Shown: positions 15,619 through 24,000 of the stretch, piece after piece | Numbering within the stretch: position 1 is the first letter of the stretch | Layout of the letters: each line of letters opens with the position of its first letter | Assembly: GCA_035640355.1 (NCBI GenBank) | Contig: DASQWI010000007.1 | Coordinates: 74,166 to 126,400, forward strand | Origin: Actinomycetota bacterium | Lineage (GTDB): Bacteria; Actinomycetota; UBA4738; HRBIN12 | Direction: 5' to 3' | DNA: 52,235 bases | Translations under genes and position numbers: made by a program | The notes under the pieces: model-generated | What the model was told of the DNA's origin: nothing | The model's database searches: none | What the model saw: the letters and a program-made list of their open reading frames with translations, nothing else

Positions 15619-16098
15619 TCATTGGAAGTCTTCGGGGTTGACGTTCTCCAGAAACTCGCGGAACTTCTCGACCTCCTCGTCGTCCTCCCCCTCGTTCGGG
15701 ATGAGGATGGACGCCTCAGACAGCACCTCTTCGTTCGCGAAGATCTTGCAGCCCAATCGAACGGCGAGGGCTATGGCGTCGGACGGCCGCGATGAAACCT
15801 CGTGCGAGCTTCCGTTTCGTTGCATGTTGATCACCGCGTAGAACGTCCCGTCTCGGAGCTCGCTGATGACGATGCTCTCCACCTGAACCGCCATCTCGTC
15901 GAGGATGTTCTTCAGCAGGTCGTGCGTCATGGGGCGCGGCGTCACCACTCCCTGGAGCGCGATGGCGATCGCGGCGGCCTCGGGCTGCCCGATCCAGATC
16001 GGAAGGAAGCGCTCGCCCGACGCCTCGCGGAGCAGAACGATGGGTGAGTTGGTCGGGAGCTCGATCCGCACGCCCGCCAGCGTCATCTCGACCAACAT
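15619..16098 (-). CDS. DUF151 / bifunctional nuclease (BFN) domain protein
   Basis: A 159-residue BFN-domain protein; the name comes from a plant relative with DNase/RNase activity, and the bacterial role is unsettled. Typical segments are LPIWIGQPEAAAIAIALQG, RPMTHDLLKNIL and SRPSDAIALAVRLGCKIF. The C-terminus is acidic. Its neighbourhood (MerR genes, garA, gcvH, gcvP) matches the conserved actinobacterial cluster, where the corresponding gene is Rv1829-like. It converges on the CAP gene. Confidence 0.92.
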   Translation of the reverse strand: MLVEMTLAGVRIELPTNSPIVLLREASGERFLPIWIGQPEAAAIAIALQGVVTPRPMTHDLLKNILDEMAVQVESIVISELRDGTFYAVINMQRNGSSHEVSSRPSDAIALAVRLGCKIFANEEVLSEASILIPNEGEDDEEVEKFREFLENVNPEDFQ

Positions 16099-16142
16099 CG
16101 CCAGGTTCCCGACGCTACACCGGGGTCCTGAGATCCGGCAAC

Positions 16143-16742
16143 CTACGTGCGGTCCGGCGTCGCGCCGTCGCTGCCGGGAAGGTACGGCATCAGGAGATCC
16201 GGATCGGCCTCGAGCGCGCGGAGATCATGGACCGCGAGAAGATCGGGGATGTTTCGGTACCGCTCTCGGAAATCGAGGCCGTAGCCGACGACGAACACGT
16301 CCGGGCAATCGAAACCGCGATAGCGGATTTCCAGCGGCGCGATCCGCCTGACGCTCTTGTCGAGCAGCGCGCACACCCTCACCGATGAGGGGTTCCGCGA
16401 TTCGAGCACCGAGATCAGGTATCCGAGGGTGAGGCCGGTGTCGATGATGTCCTCCACGACGATGACGTCGCGGTCGCCGACGTCCTGGTCGAGGTCCTTG
16501 ACGATGCGAACCCGTCCCATCGACTCGGCAGCGCCCCCGTAGCGCGAGATCGACATGTAGTCGATCGACAATGGGAGGCTGATCTCACGGATCAGGTCGC
16601 CGAGGAAGATCGAGCCGCCCTTCAGGACCGAGATCAAGACGGGCGCGCGCCCCTCGTAGTCCCCGGTGATGGTGCGGCCGAGCTCCTCGATCCGACGGCG
16701 GATCTCCTCGCGCCCGAACAGCACGGCGATGAGGTCCGACAT
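16143..16742 (-). CDS. hpt: hypoxanthine phosphoribosyltransferase
   Basis: A purine-salvage enzyme that converts hypoxanthine or guanine plus PRPP to IMP or GMP. The PRPP-binding loop VIVVEDIIDTGLTL and the phosphate loop ISVLKGGSIFLGDLIR are both visible in the 199 residues. The C-terminal DFRERYRNIPDL segment, which contacts the base and closes the site, is typical of bacterial HPRT. The ATG at 16742 begins the conserved N-terminus MSDLIAVLFGREEI. An upstream in-frame extension to 16916 is antisense noise over the neighbouring gene. Confidence 0.95.
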   Translation of the reverse strand: MSDLIAVLFGREEIRRRIEELGRTITGDYEGRAPVLISVLKGGSIFLGDLIREISLPLSIDYMSISRYGGAAESMGRVRIVKDLDQDVGDRDVIVVEDIIDTGLTLGYLISVLESRNPSSVRVCALLDKSVRRIAPLEIRYRGFDCPDVFVVGYGLDFRERYRNIPDLLAVHDLRALEADPDLLMPYLPGSDGATPDRT

Positions 16743-16836
16743 CCAGCGCACGATGGTAGCCCGTCGATCGCGGGCCCGTCGCCATTCGTGCGCGCGTCGC
16801 GCCTCGCGTGTTCCGTGGGACGAGCGTCGATGCCTA

Positions 16837-18117
16837 TCAGCCGAAGAGCGCGCGAACGAGGGAGCCGCCGGCGCGCGCGATCGATCCCGCGCCGCGCAGC
16901 CACCACGGGCCATCATCCCTCGGCGGCGGCGGCGGCGCGACGTCGACGACGACGAGCGGCACCGTGGCGACCTCAGAGCCCGACGACGTCAAACTGACCA
17001 CGCCGATCTGGTCTCCGCGCCCCGGCGGGAACCGGACAGTGGGATCGGGCACCACCTCGGGCCGGACGGTGGAACCGGCAACGACGAGCGCGTACCGGGA
17101 ATCCCCCGCAGCAACCGAGACGGCACGCCCGTCGACGTCCACCGTCCCGAGCGATCGTCCCTCGGCGATGAGCAAACGACGGTCGAAGCCGGCGAACCCG
17201 AAGTTCATGAGCGTCGCGGCGTCCGTGAACGCTTCTCCGGAGGCACCGAGCACGATCACGACGACCTGTTCGTCCCCGCGAACGGCGGTCCCCACGACGC
17301 AGAAGCCCGCCGGCGTCGTGAACCCGGTCTTGACACCTGTGGCGCCCGGATACAGCCACAGCAGGGCGTTCCGATTCTGCACGACCCGAGGCTCGACTCC
17401 CCTCGACATGACGGCGTGCGCGCTCGTCGAGACGAGCTCCTCGAAGCCGGGGACCTCGTACGCGACCCGGGTGAGCCGAGCAAGGTCGCGCGCCGTCGAG
17501 TATCCCGAGTCGTCGAGGCCGTTCGGCGAGGCGAACGACGTTCGCGCGAGCCCCAAGCGCGCCGCAGTGCGGTTCATCATCGAGACGAACTCGTCGACGG
17601 AGCCGGCCACGTGTTCGGCCAGGGCCACCGCGGCGTCGTTCGCCGACTGAAGCATCAACGCGTAGAGCAGCTCCCCCGCCCGGATCCGTTCGCCCGCGCC
17701 GAGACCGAGGCTGGAGATGCCGACGGTCGTGCCGGTCGCCGCCGTCTCGCTCACTGTGACGATCTCGTCCGGGCTCGTCCTCGTCATCACGAGGTAAGCG
17801 GTCATGATCTTCGTCAGGCTGGCGATCGGACGCCGCTCGTTGGCGTTCGACGCGTACAACGTGCGGCCGCTCTCGAGATCCATGAGGATCGCGGCGGCGG
17901 CACGGACCTCGGGCGGTTCGGTGCTGGGAGGCGGGGTTCGAAGGACCGACGGGAACGGCGACGGGGACGTTCCGCCTCCGGGGACCGGAACGGGCGTCGG
18001 CGGCGGCGGCTCGACCGTCTGCGCTGCGCCGTGCGGAACGATCGCGACGGCCGCGCTGACGGCCAGAACGACGACGATGAGGATCTGGGCCGGTCGATCC
18101 GCGAGCGGACGCGTCAC
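16837..18117 (-). CDS. D-alanyl-D-alanine carboxypeptidase (penicillin-binding protein, S11)
   Basis: A low-molecular-weight PBP that trims the terminal D-Ala of peptidoglycan stem peptides outside the membrane. It has an N-terminal signal or anchor segment (about 11-30) and a Pro-rich linker (about 36-70). The S11 catalytic motifs are SLTK (Ser100, Lys103), SAN (158-160) and KTG (263-265). A beta-rich C-terminal domain ends in an amphipathic WWLRGAGSIARAG helix that may contact the membrane. At 426 residues it is slightly longer than DacA-type enzymes because of the Pro-rich spacer. It lies 10 bases downstream of ftsR. Confidence 0.94.
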   Translation of the reverse strand: MTRPLADRPAQILIVVVLAVSAAVAIVPHGAAQTVEPPPPTPVPVPGGGTSPSPFPSVLRTPPPSTEPPEVRAAAAILMDLESGRTLYASNANERRPIASLTKIMTAYLVMTRTSPDEIVTVSETAATGTTVGISSLGLGAGERIRAGELLYALMLQSANDAAVALAEHVAGSVDEFVSMMNRTAARLGLARTSFASPNGLDDSGYSTARDLARLTRVAYEVPGFEELVSTSAHAVMSRGVEPRVVQNRNALLWLYPGATGVKTGFTTPAGFCVVGTAVRGDEQVVVIVLGASGEAFTDAATLMNFGFAGFDRRLLIAEGRSLGTVDVDGRAVSVAAGDSRYALVVAGSTVRPEVVPDPTVRFPPGRGDQIGVVSLTSSGSEVATVPLVVVDVAPPPPPRDDGPWWLRGAGSIARAGGSLVRALFG

Positions 18118-18127
18118 GGCGACGCGG

Positions 18128-18838
18128 TCAGGAGCCGATGTGCTCGCGCAGCTTCGCGCGAAGGAGAGCCTGCTTCAGCTTCCGTGACGAACGCGCCAAA
18201 TCGTTGAGCGAGTTCGTCGCCGCGCGCCGGGCGTCGGGGTTCCGCTGACGCAGTTGCGGCATCACGATGGTCTCGAAGAATCCGGCCTCGCGTTCGGCGA
18301 AGTGCTTGTACATCGTGAGGTGCCTCGGCTCCACGCCGTAGCGGAAGAGGTCCTTCACGATCGATAGCACGACATAGTCGTCGCCGTCGAAGTATCTCGC
18401 CGCATCCGGTCCGTGTGAGTGCACGAGCCCGAACGACTCGAGCTCCCTGATGCGGTCCTTGTCGACGCCGGTCGCCGCCGACATCTCCTCGATCGACATC
18501 TGTAGACCGGTCGGGGGCTCGGCGAGCTCCTCGTCGGGTTCCGCCGTCGCCTCTTGTGCTCCGCCGACACCGTCGGCGTGTCCGTCTCCCGCCTCCACCT
18601 CCAGCAGTCGGTCCTTGATGACCTTGAGCGGGAGGTACTCATCCCGCTGCATCTTGAGGATCGACTTCAACCGGTCGACGTCCTTCTCGTAGAACTTCCG
18701 ATATCCCGACGGCGTGCGGTCGGGATCGATCAGGCCCTCGGACTCGAGGAAGCGGATCTTGCTGATGGTGATGTCGGGAAACTCCGTCTTCACCGAGACG
18801 AGGACCTCTCCGATCGACTGATAGTTGCGCGTCGCCAT
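18128..18838 (-). CDS. ftsR: MerR-family regulator, FtsR type
   Basis: A 236-residue MerR protein with a helix-turn-helix that opens YQSIGEVLVSVKTEFPDIT and continues ISKIRFLESEGLI, RTPSGYRKF. Then come a long variable acidic linker (about residues 78-110) and a C-terminal alpha-helical domain with a second winged-helix-like region. Sequence and position just downstream of garA match corynebacterial FtsR / mycobacterial Rv1828, an activator of the ftsZ cell-division gene. That role is from knowledge of the family, not from this sequence. Six bases separate it from the garA stop, so it is co-transcribed with garA. Confidence 0.88.
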   Translation of the reverse strand: MATRNYQSIGEVLVSVKTEFPDITISKIRFLESEGLIDPDRTPSGYRKFYEKDVDRLKSILKMQRDEYLPLKVIKDRLLEVEAGDGHADGVGGAQEATAEPDEELAEPPTGLQMSIEEMSAATGVDKDRIRELESFGLVHSHGPDAARYFDGDDYVVLSIVKDLFRYGVEPRHLTMYKHFAEREAGFFETIVMPQLRQRNPDARRAATNSLNDLARSSRKLKQALLRAKLREHIGS

Positions 18839-18844
18839 TCCCGC

Positions 18845-19297
18845 TCACTCCCCCGCGAAGAACACGAGCCTGAACTTGCCGATCTGAACCTCGTCACGGG
18901 ACGCGAGCTTGGTCGACTCGACCCGCTCCCGGTTGACGTAGGTGCCGTTCAGCGAGCCGAGATCGCGGATGTACCAACCGTCCGGCTCGTTCCGGATCTC
19001 GGCGTGCTTGCGGCTCACGGTGATGTCGTCCAGGAACACGCTGCTCTGCGGGTTCCGACCCGCGGTGGCGTGGTCGCCGAGCAGGAACGTCGACCCCGCG
19101 TTGGGGCCATTCTTCACCAGAAGGAGCGCTTGGCCGGGCTCGAGCTCATCGTGAGGGAACGGGAACTCGTCGTGAGCCTCACCCTCGACCTCGATCGGAG
19201 CGATGCTGATCGTGGTCTCGTCCTGCAGCGGAGCACCACAGTTCGCGCAGTATCGCGCGTCGTCTTTGTTGGGGTGTCCACAGCGGGTGCAGTACAC
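18845..19297 (-). CDS. garA: FHA-domain regulator, GarA/OdhI type, with N-terminal zinc ribbon
   Basis: A 150-residue protein. An N-terminal zinc ribbon (YCTRCG ... YCANCGAP) precedes a short linker with DETTISIAPI and then an FHA domain (GRNPQSS, VSRKHAEI, LNGTYVN). GarA/OdhI proteins carry an ETT motif phosphorylated by Ser/Thr kinases. The phospho-Thr binds the protein's own FHA domain and releases 2-oxoglutarate-handling enzymes. The ETT here sits in the matching place. Mycobacterial GarA lacks the zinc ribbon as far as I recall. A good promoter with a symmetric leader element lies at 19340-19403. It is co-transcribed with ftsR. Confidence 0.87.
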   Translation of the reverse strand: MYCTRCGHPNKDDARYCANCGAPLQDETTISIAPIEVEGEAHDEFPFPHDELEPGQALLLVKNGPNAGSTFLLGDHATAGRNPQSSVFLDDITVSRKHAEIRNEPDGWYIRDLGSLNGTYVNRERVESTKLASRDEVQIGKFRLVFFAGE

Positions 19298-19339
19298 CTT
19301 CGAGCGTCCCCCGAGCCCTCTCTGAACCTCAACGTTCGT

Positions 19340-19403
19340 CTCGAGGTGTCGTTCTTGACCTCGAGCGGAAGTAGACGCTACCCGCCCGTGCTGGAAGGGT
19401 CAA
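19340..19403 (-). promoter_or_regulatory. garA-ftsR promoter with inverted repeat at the transcript start
   Basis: On the minus strand, TTGACC (19403-19398) and TAGCGT (19380-19375) are 17 bases apart, placing transcription start near 19368. Just inside the transcript is a perfect inverted repeat, CTCGAGGT at 19340-19347 and ACCTCGAG at 19358-19365, with a 10-base spacer. It could be an operator or a leader hairpin. Two small hairpins (19461-19476 and 19478-19492) sit at the gcvH stop and may end gcvH transcripts. Confidence 0.55.
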
Positions 19404-19486
19404 CCACACTGTGGGTGGGCGGAGGGCTCTACCTGGAGGGCCGGACCCACTCGGCGTCCAGGCGAGATCGATCGCCTACCTGACGG

Positions 19487-19879
19487 TCAGGTGCGCTGTT
19501 GGTCGACCAGCGACCGGTACGCCGCCGCGTCCATGAGCCCTTCGAGCTCGGCCGCATCGGTCATGGCCAGCGCGACGATCCACCCGTCGCCATACGGCTG
19601 CTCGTTCACGAGCTCTGGCCGCTCCTCGAGCGCGGCGTTGCGTTCGATGACGGATCCCGAAACGGGTGCGAAGACGTCGGACACGGACTTCGTCGACTCG
19701 ACCTCGCTGAACGCCTGGCTGGCCGTCACCGACGTGCCGACCTCGGGAACGTCAACGTAGACAACGTCGCCGAGCGCGTCTTGAGCGAAGTCCGTGATGC
19801 CGACGCGGACGCGGCCGTTCCCCTCGTCGCGGGCCCATTCGTGTTCGTTGGTGTACCGAAGATCTTCGGGGAACTCCAT
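19487..19879 (-). CDS. gcvH: glycine cleavage system H protein
   Basis: The 130-residue lipoyl carrier of the glycine cleavage system, which shuttles the aminomethyl group between the P, T and L proteins. The lipoyl lysine is Lys64 in SEVESTKSVSDVFAPVSG. The hammerhead beta-domain segments GITDFAQDALGDVVYVDVPEVG and VNEQPYGDGWIVAL are intact. It lies 190 bases upstream of garA on the same strand, as in other Actinomycetota. That is suggestive because GarA-type proteins tune nitrogen and 2-oxoglutarate metabolism. Confidence 0.97.
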   Translation of the reverse strand: MEFPEDLRYTNEHEWARDEGNGRVRVGITDFAQDALGDVVYVDVPEVGTSVTASQAFSEVESTKSVSDVFAPVSGSVIERNAALEERPELVNEQPYGDGWIVALAMTDAAELEGLMDAAAYRSLVDQQRT

Positions 19880-19951
19880 GTCGCTCCTTCGTCATGCTGT
19901 TTGCGCGAGGCGGCGCACGTTCGCGGCCGGAACCTAGCACGAACGACCCGT

Positions 19952-20536
19952 CTACTCGGAGGCCAACGCATGACGCACGTCGCGCGCGTACAGCACGGTA
20001 GCCACGACCATCTCGACGATGCCAGCCACGTACAACACCCATCCGCACACGAGGAACGCCGGCGCCAGGGCGTACCCCAGGTTCCCCCACGCCACGGCAC
20101 CGATGGCCGCCATCAGCGAGAACGTCGCGACCTTGCCGATGTACCGAACCTCGATGCGTTTCCCGCTGCGAGCGAGGAGCAGGATGCCGGCCACAAGGAC
20201 GAGCGCGTCGCGGAGGATGATGGGGAGGGCCGCCCAGAGCGGGAAAGCGCCCCGCGCCACGAGCGCGACGAGACCGGCGGCGATGGCGATGCGGTCGGCG
20301 ACCGGATCCAGGACCTTGCCGACCTCTGAGACCTGTCCCATACCGCGGGCGACGATCCCGTCGAGCCAGTCGGTGGCCAGAACGACGGCGAAGACGGTGA
20401 ATCCGACCGCCGTCGTGTCTCGATCCACGATCAGCAACGCGAACACGGGGACGAGAGCGATCCGTAACAACGAGATCGCGTTCGCGATGGTGAGGAGCCG
20501 ATCCGTGGGCGGCGTCGTGCGCGTCACCTCACGCAC
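19952..20536 (-). CDS. pgsA: CDP-alcohol phosphatidyltransferase (phosphatidylglycerophosphate synthase-like)
   Basis: An integral membrane enzyme with five to six hydrophobic segments. It carries the complete CDP-alcohol phosphatidyltransferase motif: DWLDGIVAR, then G and the paired Asp in GKVLDPVADR. Such enzymes swap CMP for an alcohol on CDP-diacylglycerol; the PgsA assignment (glycerol-3-phosphate) is by resemblance and context, since paralogues make phosphatidylinositol or cardiolipin. The GTG start at 20536 is only 12 bases from the 3' end of tRNA-Pro. An internal GTG (residue 4 onward) is an alternative. At 194 residues the length is normal. Confidence 0.82.
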   Translation of the reverse strand: MREVTRTTPPTDRLLTIANAISLLRIALVPVFALLIVDRDTTAVGFTVFAVVLATDWLDGIVARGMGQVSEVGKVLDPVADRIAIAAGLVALVARGAFPLWAALPIILRDALVLVAGILLLARSGKRIEVRYIGKVATFSLMAAIGAVAWGNLGYALAPAFLVCGWVLYVAGIVEMVVATVLYARDVRHALASE

Positions 20537-20548
20537 ACCCGCATCCCG

Positions 20549-20623
20549 TCGGGCCGGCCGGATTTGAACCGGCGACCTTCTGACCCCCAGTCAGACGCGC
20601 TAACCAAGCTGCGCCACGGCCCG
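20549..20623 (-). tRNA. tRNA-Pro (anticodon GGG)
   Basis: The minus strand folds as a standard cloverleaf. The acceptor stem is CGGGCCG/CGGCCCG with A as discriminator. The anticodon stem TCTGA/TCAGA carries a CTGGGGG loop (anticodon GGG at 20588-20586). The T arm is GCCGG-TTCAAAT-CCGGC. The 75 bases exclude CCA, which is not encoded (CGG follows). It lies between der and pgsA, same strand. Confidence 0.95.
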
Positions 20624-20631
20624 CTCGACCC

Positions 20632-20637
20632 AGTCTA
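20632..20637 (-). promoter_or_regulatory. -10 box of tRNA-Pro overlapping der stop codon
   Basis: TAGACT on the minus strand begins with the TAG stop codon of der and ends 9 bases before the mature tRNA 5' end. Transcription would therefore begin at or next to the tRNA. No clear -35 is visible in the der coding sequence. Confidence 0.4.
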
Positions 20638-21930
20638 GCGGCCTCGCGCGCGCGCCCGCGATGGCCGGAACCGTAACCGGATCGGGACGCCGTCGAGATC
20701 GAACGCTTGACGGAACCGATTCTCGAGGAACCTCCGGTACGGGGCATCCGGCGCGCGGCCGCCGAAGATGACGAACGCCGGCGGACCCGCCGTGACCTGC
20801 GTGCCGTAGCGGTACCTGCCCCCGCCGGGCGGAGGACGCTCGGACACGGCAGCTTGGAGGGCGTCGTTGACCGCCGCCGTCGGCGCTCGTCGTGCCCAGG
20901 CGTCGTGCACCTGGAGGAGCGCCGGCGGGAGCCGGTGGACACCCTGGCCGGTCCGGGCAGAGGTACGGAGCACGGTCGCGCGGGCGTACACCGCGAGCTC
21001 CTCGCCGAGAAGCTTGAACGTTCGGTCCTTCTCCTCGACGAGGTCCCACTTGTTCGCGGCTATCAACACGCCCCGCCCCTCTTCCATCACTCTCGCCGCG
21101 ATGCGCTTGTCCTCCGCCGTGAAGCCGTCCGATGCATCGAGGACCACGACGGCGACGTGCGCCCGCTCGATGGCTCGTTCCGCCCGGACGAACCCGAAGT
21201 ACTCGATGCCGTGGACCTTCGCCGGCCGCCGGAAGCCCGCCGTGTCCACGAAACGAACGGCCCCACCCGGCCACTGCACGACCGCATCGACGGCGTCGCG
21301 CGTCGTGCCGGCGTCCTCGAACACGACCGAGCGCTCCTCCCCGACCAGCCGATTGAACAAGCTCGACTTGCCGACGTTCGGACGGCCGACGAGCGCGAAA
21401 CGCGGCTCTCGTTCCTCCTCCGGCTCTCCCGGAAACGCGGGCAACAGGTCCACGATCCGGTCGAGGAGGTCTCCGGAGCCGCGCCCGTGCAGCGCCGAGA
21501 CCGGAATGGGGTCGCCGAGCCCGAGACGGTGGAACTGCAACGAGTCGGTCTCCTCGCGTTCGGTGTCGATCTTGTTGACCGCAACGAGCACGGGAACGGC
21601 GACGCTGCGCAGCCGACGCGCAAGCGAGGCGTCCTCCTCGACCGGTCCGGTCTGCCCGTCGACCACCAACAGGATGAGATCCGCCTCGGCCGCGGCGCGC
21701 TCAGCCTGCCGGGCTACTTCCAAGTCCATCCCACGAGCGGCGTGCACGTAGCCGCCGGTGTCGATGATCCGGAAGGTCCTCCCCCGCCAGGTTGCCTCGA
21801 GCTCCACCCTGTCTCGCGTGACCCCCGGCGTCTCGTGCGCGATGGCCTCGCGTCGCCCGAGCAGGCGGTTGGCGAGTGTCGACTTTCCCACGTTCTGGCG
21901 CCCCACCAGGGCGACCGCGGGAAGGCTCAT
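20635..21930 (-). CDS. der: ribosome-associated GTPase Der (EngA)
   Basis: A GTPase with two tandem G domains and a C-terminal KH-like domain, needed for 50S subunit maturation. The first G domain has GRQNVGKST, DTGGYV and NKID. The second has GRPNVGKSS, DTAGFR and NKWD. The C-terminal domain (GTQVTAGPPAFVIFGG, then a basic tail) binds rRNA. The 431 residues are typical. It lies 40 bases downstream of cmk, as in the cmk-der pair of many Actinomycetota. Confidence 0.97.
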   Translation of the reverse strand: MSLPAVALVGRQNVGKSTLANRLLGRREAIAHETPGVTRDRVELEATWRGRTFRIIDTGGYVHAARGMDLEVARQAERAAAEADLILLVVDGQTGPVEEDASLARRLRSVAVPVLVAVNKIDTEREETDSLQFHRLGLGDPIPVSALHGRGSGDLLDRIVDLLPAFPGEPEEEREPRFALVGRPNVGKSSLFNRLVGEERSVVFEDAGTTRDAVDAVVQWPGGAVRFVDTAGFRRPAKVHGIEYFGFVRAERAIERAHVAVVVLDASDGFTAEDKRIAARVMEEGRGVLIAANKWDLVEEKDRTFKLLGEELAVYARATVLRTSARTGQGVHRLPPALLQVHDAWARRAPTAAVNDALQAAVSERPPPGGGRYRYGTQVTAGPPAFVIFGGRAPDAPYRRFLENRFRQAFDLDGVPIRLRFRPSRARARGR

Positions 21931-21970
21931 CAGCGCCCGGAGACGTCGGTTCGTTCGACACCGGCCCCGA

Positions 21971-22639
21971 TCATCGACGTCCCCGCTGGGCGAGTCGGGC
22001 CCGCGTCGTCGCCAGGGCCTTCTCGTACACCTGGTCGGAGGTCATGCCGGTGGTGTCGATCGCAATGGCGTCGTCGGCCGGCCGGAACGGGTTCGTACGC
22101 GCGTCGAGCGCGTCCCTCGCCGAGAGCGCGTCGCCGACGGGCTCAGCCGGCGCGGTCCGCTCGTTGATGCGCCGCGAGATGCGTTCGGACTGGGCGGCCT
22201 GAAGGTAGAGCTTCACGTCCGCGTGAGGCGCCACGACCGCCCCGATGTCTCGACCCTCGACCACACCTCCGCGCTCAGACAGTCGACGCTGCTCGGCGCG
22301 GAGCACCTCGCGGACGTGTGGATGACGGGCCACTTGTGAAACCCTCGACTCGACGTCTGTGCTTTGTAACTGTTCGCTCGCGCGTGAACCGTCGATGGTC
22401 AGCTCGGGCGGCCGAACGCGCCAATCCAGATCGAACGTGATCTCCTTCGCGAGTGCAGCGAGGCCGTCCGCGTCGTCGGGGTCGACTCCTCGCTGAAGCG
22501 CCTGGAGGGTGAGGGCTCGGTACATGAGGCCCGTATTGAGGTACGGCAGGTCGAGCGTCTGGGCGAGTCGCCGCGCGAGGGTGCTCTTCCCCGATCCCGC
22601 GGGTCCATCGATCGCCACGACCACCGCCGTCCCGCTCAC
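21971..22639 (-). CDS. cmk: cytidylate kinase
   Basis: Phosphorylates CMP and dCMP with ATP in pyrimidine nucleotide metabolism. The P-loop is AIDGPAGSGKST. The NMP-binding region includes YLNTGLMYRALT and VVEGRDIGAVVAP, and the LID region includes RRINERT. The 222 residues match the family. The GTG start overlaps the aroA stop as GTGA (22636-22639), so the two are coupled. Confidence 0.96.
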   Translation of the reverse strand: MSGTAVVVAIDGPAGSGKSTLARRLAQTLDLPYLNTGLMYRALTLQALQRGVDPDDADGLAALAKEITFDLDWRVRPPELTIDGSRASEQLQSTDVESRVSQVARHPHVREVLRAEQRRLSERGGVVEGRDIGAVVAPHADVKLYLQAAQSERISRRINERTAPAEPVGDALSARDALDARTNPFRPADDAIAIDTTGMTSDQVYEKALATTRARLAQRGRR

Positions 22640-23997
22640 AGCTCGAACCTCGCGCCGAGCGCCGACAGGGTCCGCACGAAACCGGGGAAGGACACGTCCG
22701 CGGCCTCGATGCCGTCGACGGTCACCGAGCCGCCCGCGCCCAGCCCTCCCACCGCGATCGCCATGGCCAGCCGGTGGTCGGCGCCAGACGAGGCGCTTCC
22801 ACCGCGCAGGCCTCCGCCCGCCACCACCAGCTCGTCGCCTTCGATCCGCGCGTCGCCTCCCAGCGAGCGGATGGCGTGTTCGATCGCCCGCAGCCGATCG
22901 CTCTCCTTCACTCGCAGCTCTCCTGCGCCGCGGAACCGGCTCTCGCCGGCGGCCGTCGCGGACAGCATGGCCAGGACGGGTACCTCGTCGATCACCAGGG
23001 GAAGCTCCTTCTCCGACACCGTCGCTCCCGACAATCGACCGGTCGGCTCCACGCCGATCGCGCCGACCGGTTCACCGAGCTCGTGGAGCTCGATCTCGGC
23101 ATCGATCGGGACGCCCATCCGCCGGAGGATCCCCAACAGCTGCGTCCGAGACGGGTTGAGTCCGACGCCGTCGATCCGAAGCGTTCCGCCCGTCAGGACG
23201 GAGGCCGCGATCAAGAATGCGGCCGACGAGACGTCTCCCGGAACCGATCCGGCGAATCCCCGATGTTCGAACCGCGAGACCGCGACCGCGAGGCCCTCGA
23301 TCCGAACGGGCCCGCCGAGGTGTTCGAGCGCGCGCTCGGTGTGATCGCGGGTCTTGGCCGGTTCGACGATCGTGGTCTCGCCCTCCGCGTCGAGCGCCGC
23401 CAGGAGCACGGCGCCCTTGATTTGCGCGCTCGGCACCTCCGTCGCGTGGCGGATCCCAGCGAGCGGGCCGCCGTGAACCGTAACCGGCGGCCGGCCGCCG
23501 GTCGTCTCGACACGCGCGCCCATCTGCCGAAGGGGCTGGGCGATCCGTTCCATCGGCCGCGTCGAAAGACTCTCGTCCCCCACCAGTCGCGCCTCGAACC
23601 CCTGCGAGGCGAGGAGGCCGGCGACCAGTCGCATCGTGGTGCCCGAGTTCCCGCAGTTCAGGTCCGCCTCCGGAGCATGAAGATCGGCTCGACCACCACC
23701 CTCGAGGGTGACCGAAGGCGCTCGAGGTTCAGAGTCGTTCGTCGTGGAACCATGATGCTCAGCCCGTTGAAGCGACCGAGCGGCCCAAAGCTCGAGTGCA
23801 GCTCTAGGCCCCTCGGGCGTCATCGCCGCGAGAACCCTCGCCGTCGACACGACGTCGAGGGCAGACGGTAGTCCACGGAGCTCGCTTCGACCTCTCGCCG
23901 TTGCCGCGAGGATGAGCCAACGATGTGCGATCGACTTGTCCCCCGGTACACGGGTTACGCCGCCGATCTTCCCGCCCGGGTGCACGGTGAGGCGCAT
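22636..23997 (-). CDS. aroA: 3-phosphoshikimate 1-carboxyvinyltransferase (EPSP synthase)
   Basis: The sixth step of the shikimate pathway, joining shikimate-3-phosphate and PEP. Conserved segments are VPGDKSIAHRWLILAA near the N-terminus, LNCGNSGTTMRLVAGLL (PEP/S3P site), DVSSAAFLIAAS, the central LPLVIDEVPVLAMLSATA and KESDRLRAI near the C-terminus. The 453 residues are slightly long because of an insert around residues 72-95. It sits in an aroH-tyrA-aroA-cmk run. Confidence 0.97.
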   Translation of the reverse strand: MRLTVHPGGKIGGVTRVPGDKSIAHRWLILAATARGRSELRGLPSALDVVSTARVLAAMTPEGPRAALELWAARSLQRAEHHGSTTNDSEPRAPSVTLEGGGRADLHAPEADLNCGNSGTTMRLVAGLLASQGFEARLVGDESLSTRPMERIAQPLRQMGARVETTGGRPPVTVHGGPLAGIRHATEVPSAQIKGAVLLAALDAEGETTIVEPAKTRDHTERALEHLGGPVRIEGLAVAVSRFEHRGFAGSVPGDVSSAAFLIAASVLTGGTLRIDGVGLNPSRTQLLGILRRMGVPIDAEIELHELGEPVGAIGVEPTGRLSGATVSEKELPLVIDEVPVLAMLSATAAGESRFRGAGELRVKESDRLRAIEHAIRSLGGDARIEGDELVVAGGGLRGGSASSGADHRLAMAIAVGGLGAGGSVTVDGIEAADVSFPGFVRTLSALGARFEL

Positions 23998-24000
23998 CGG

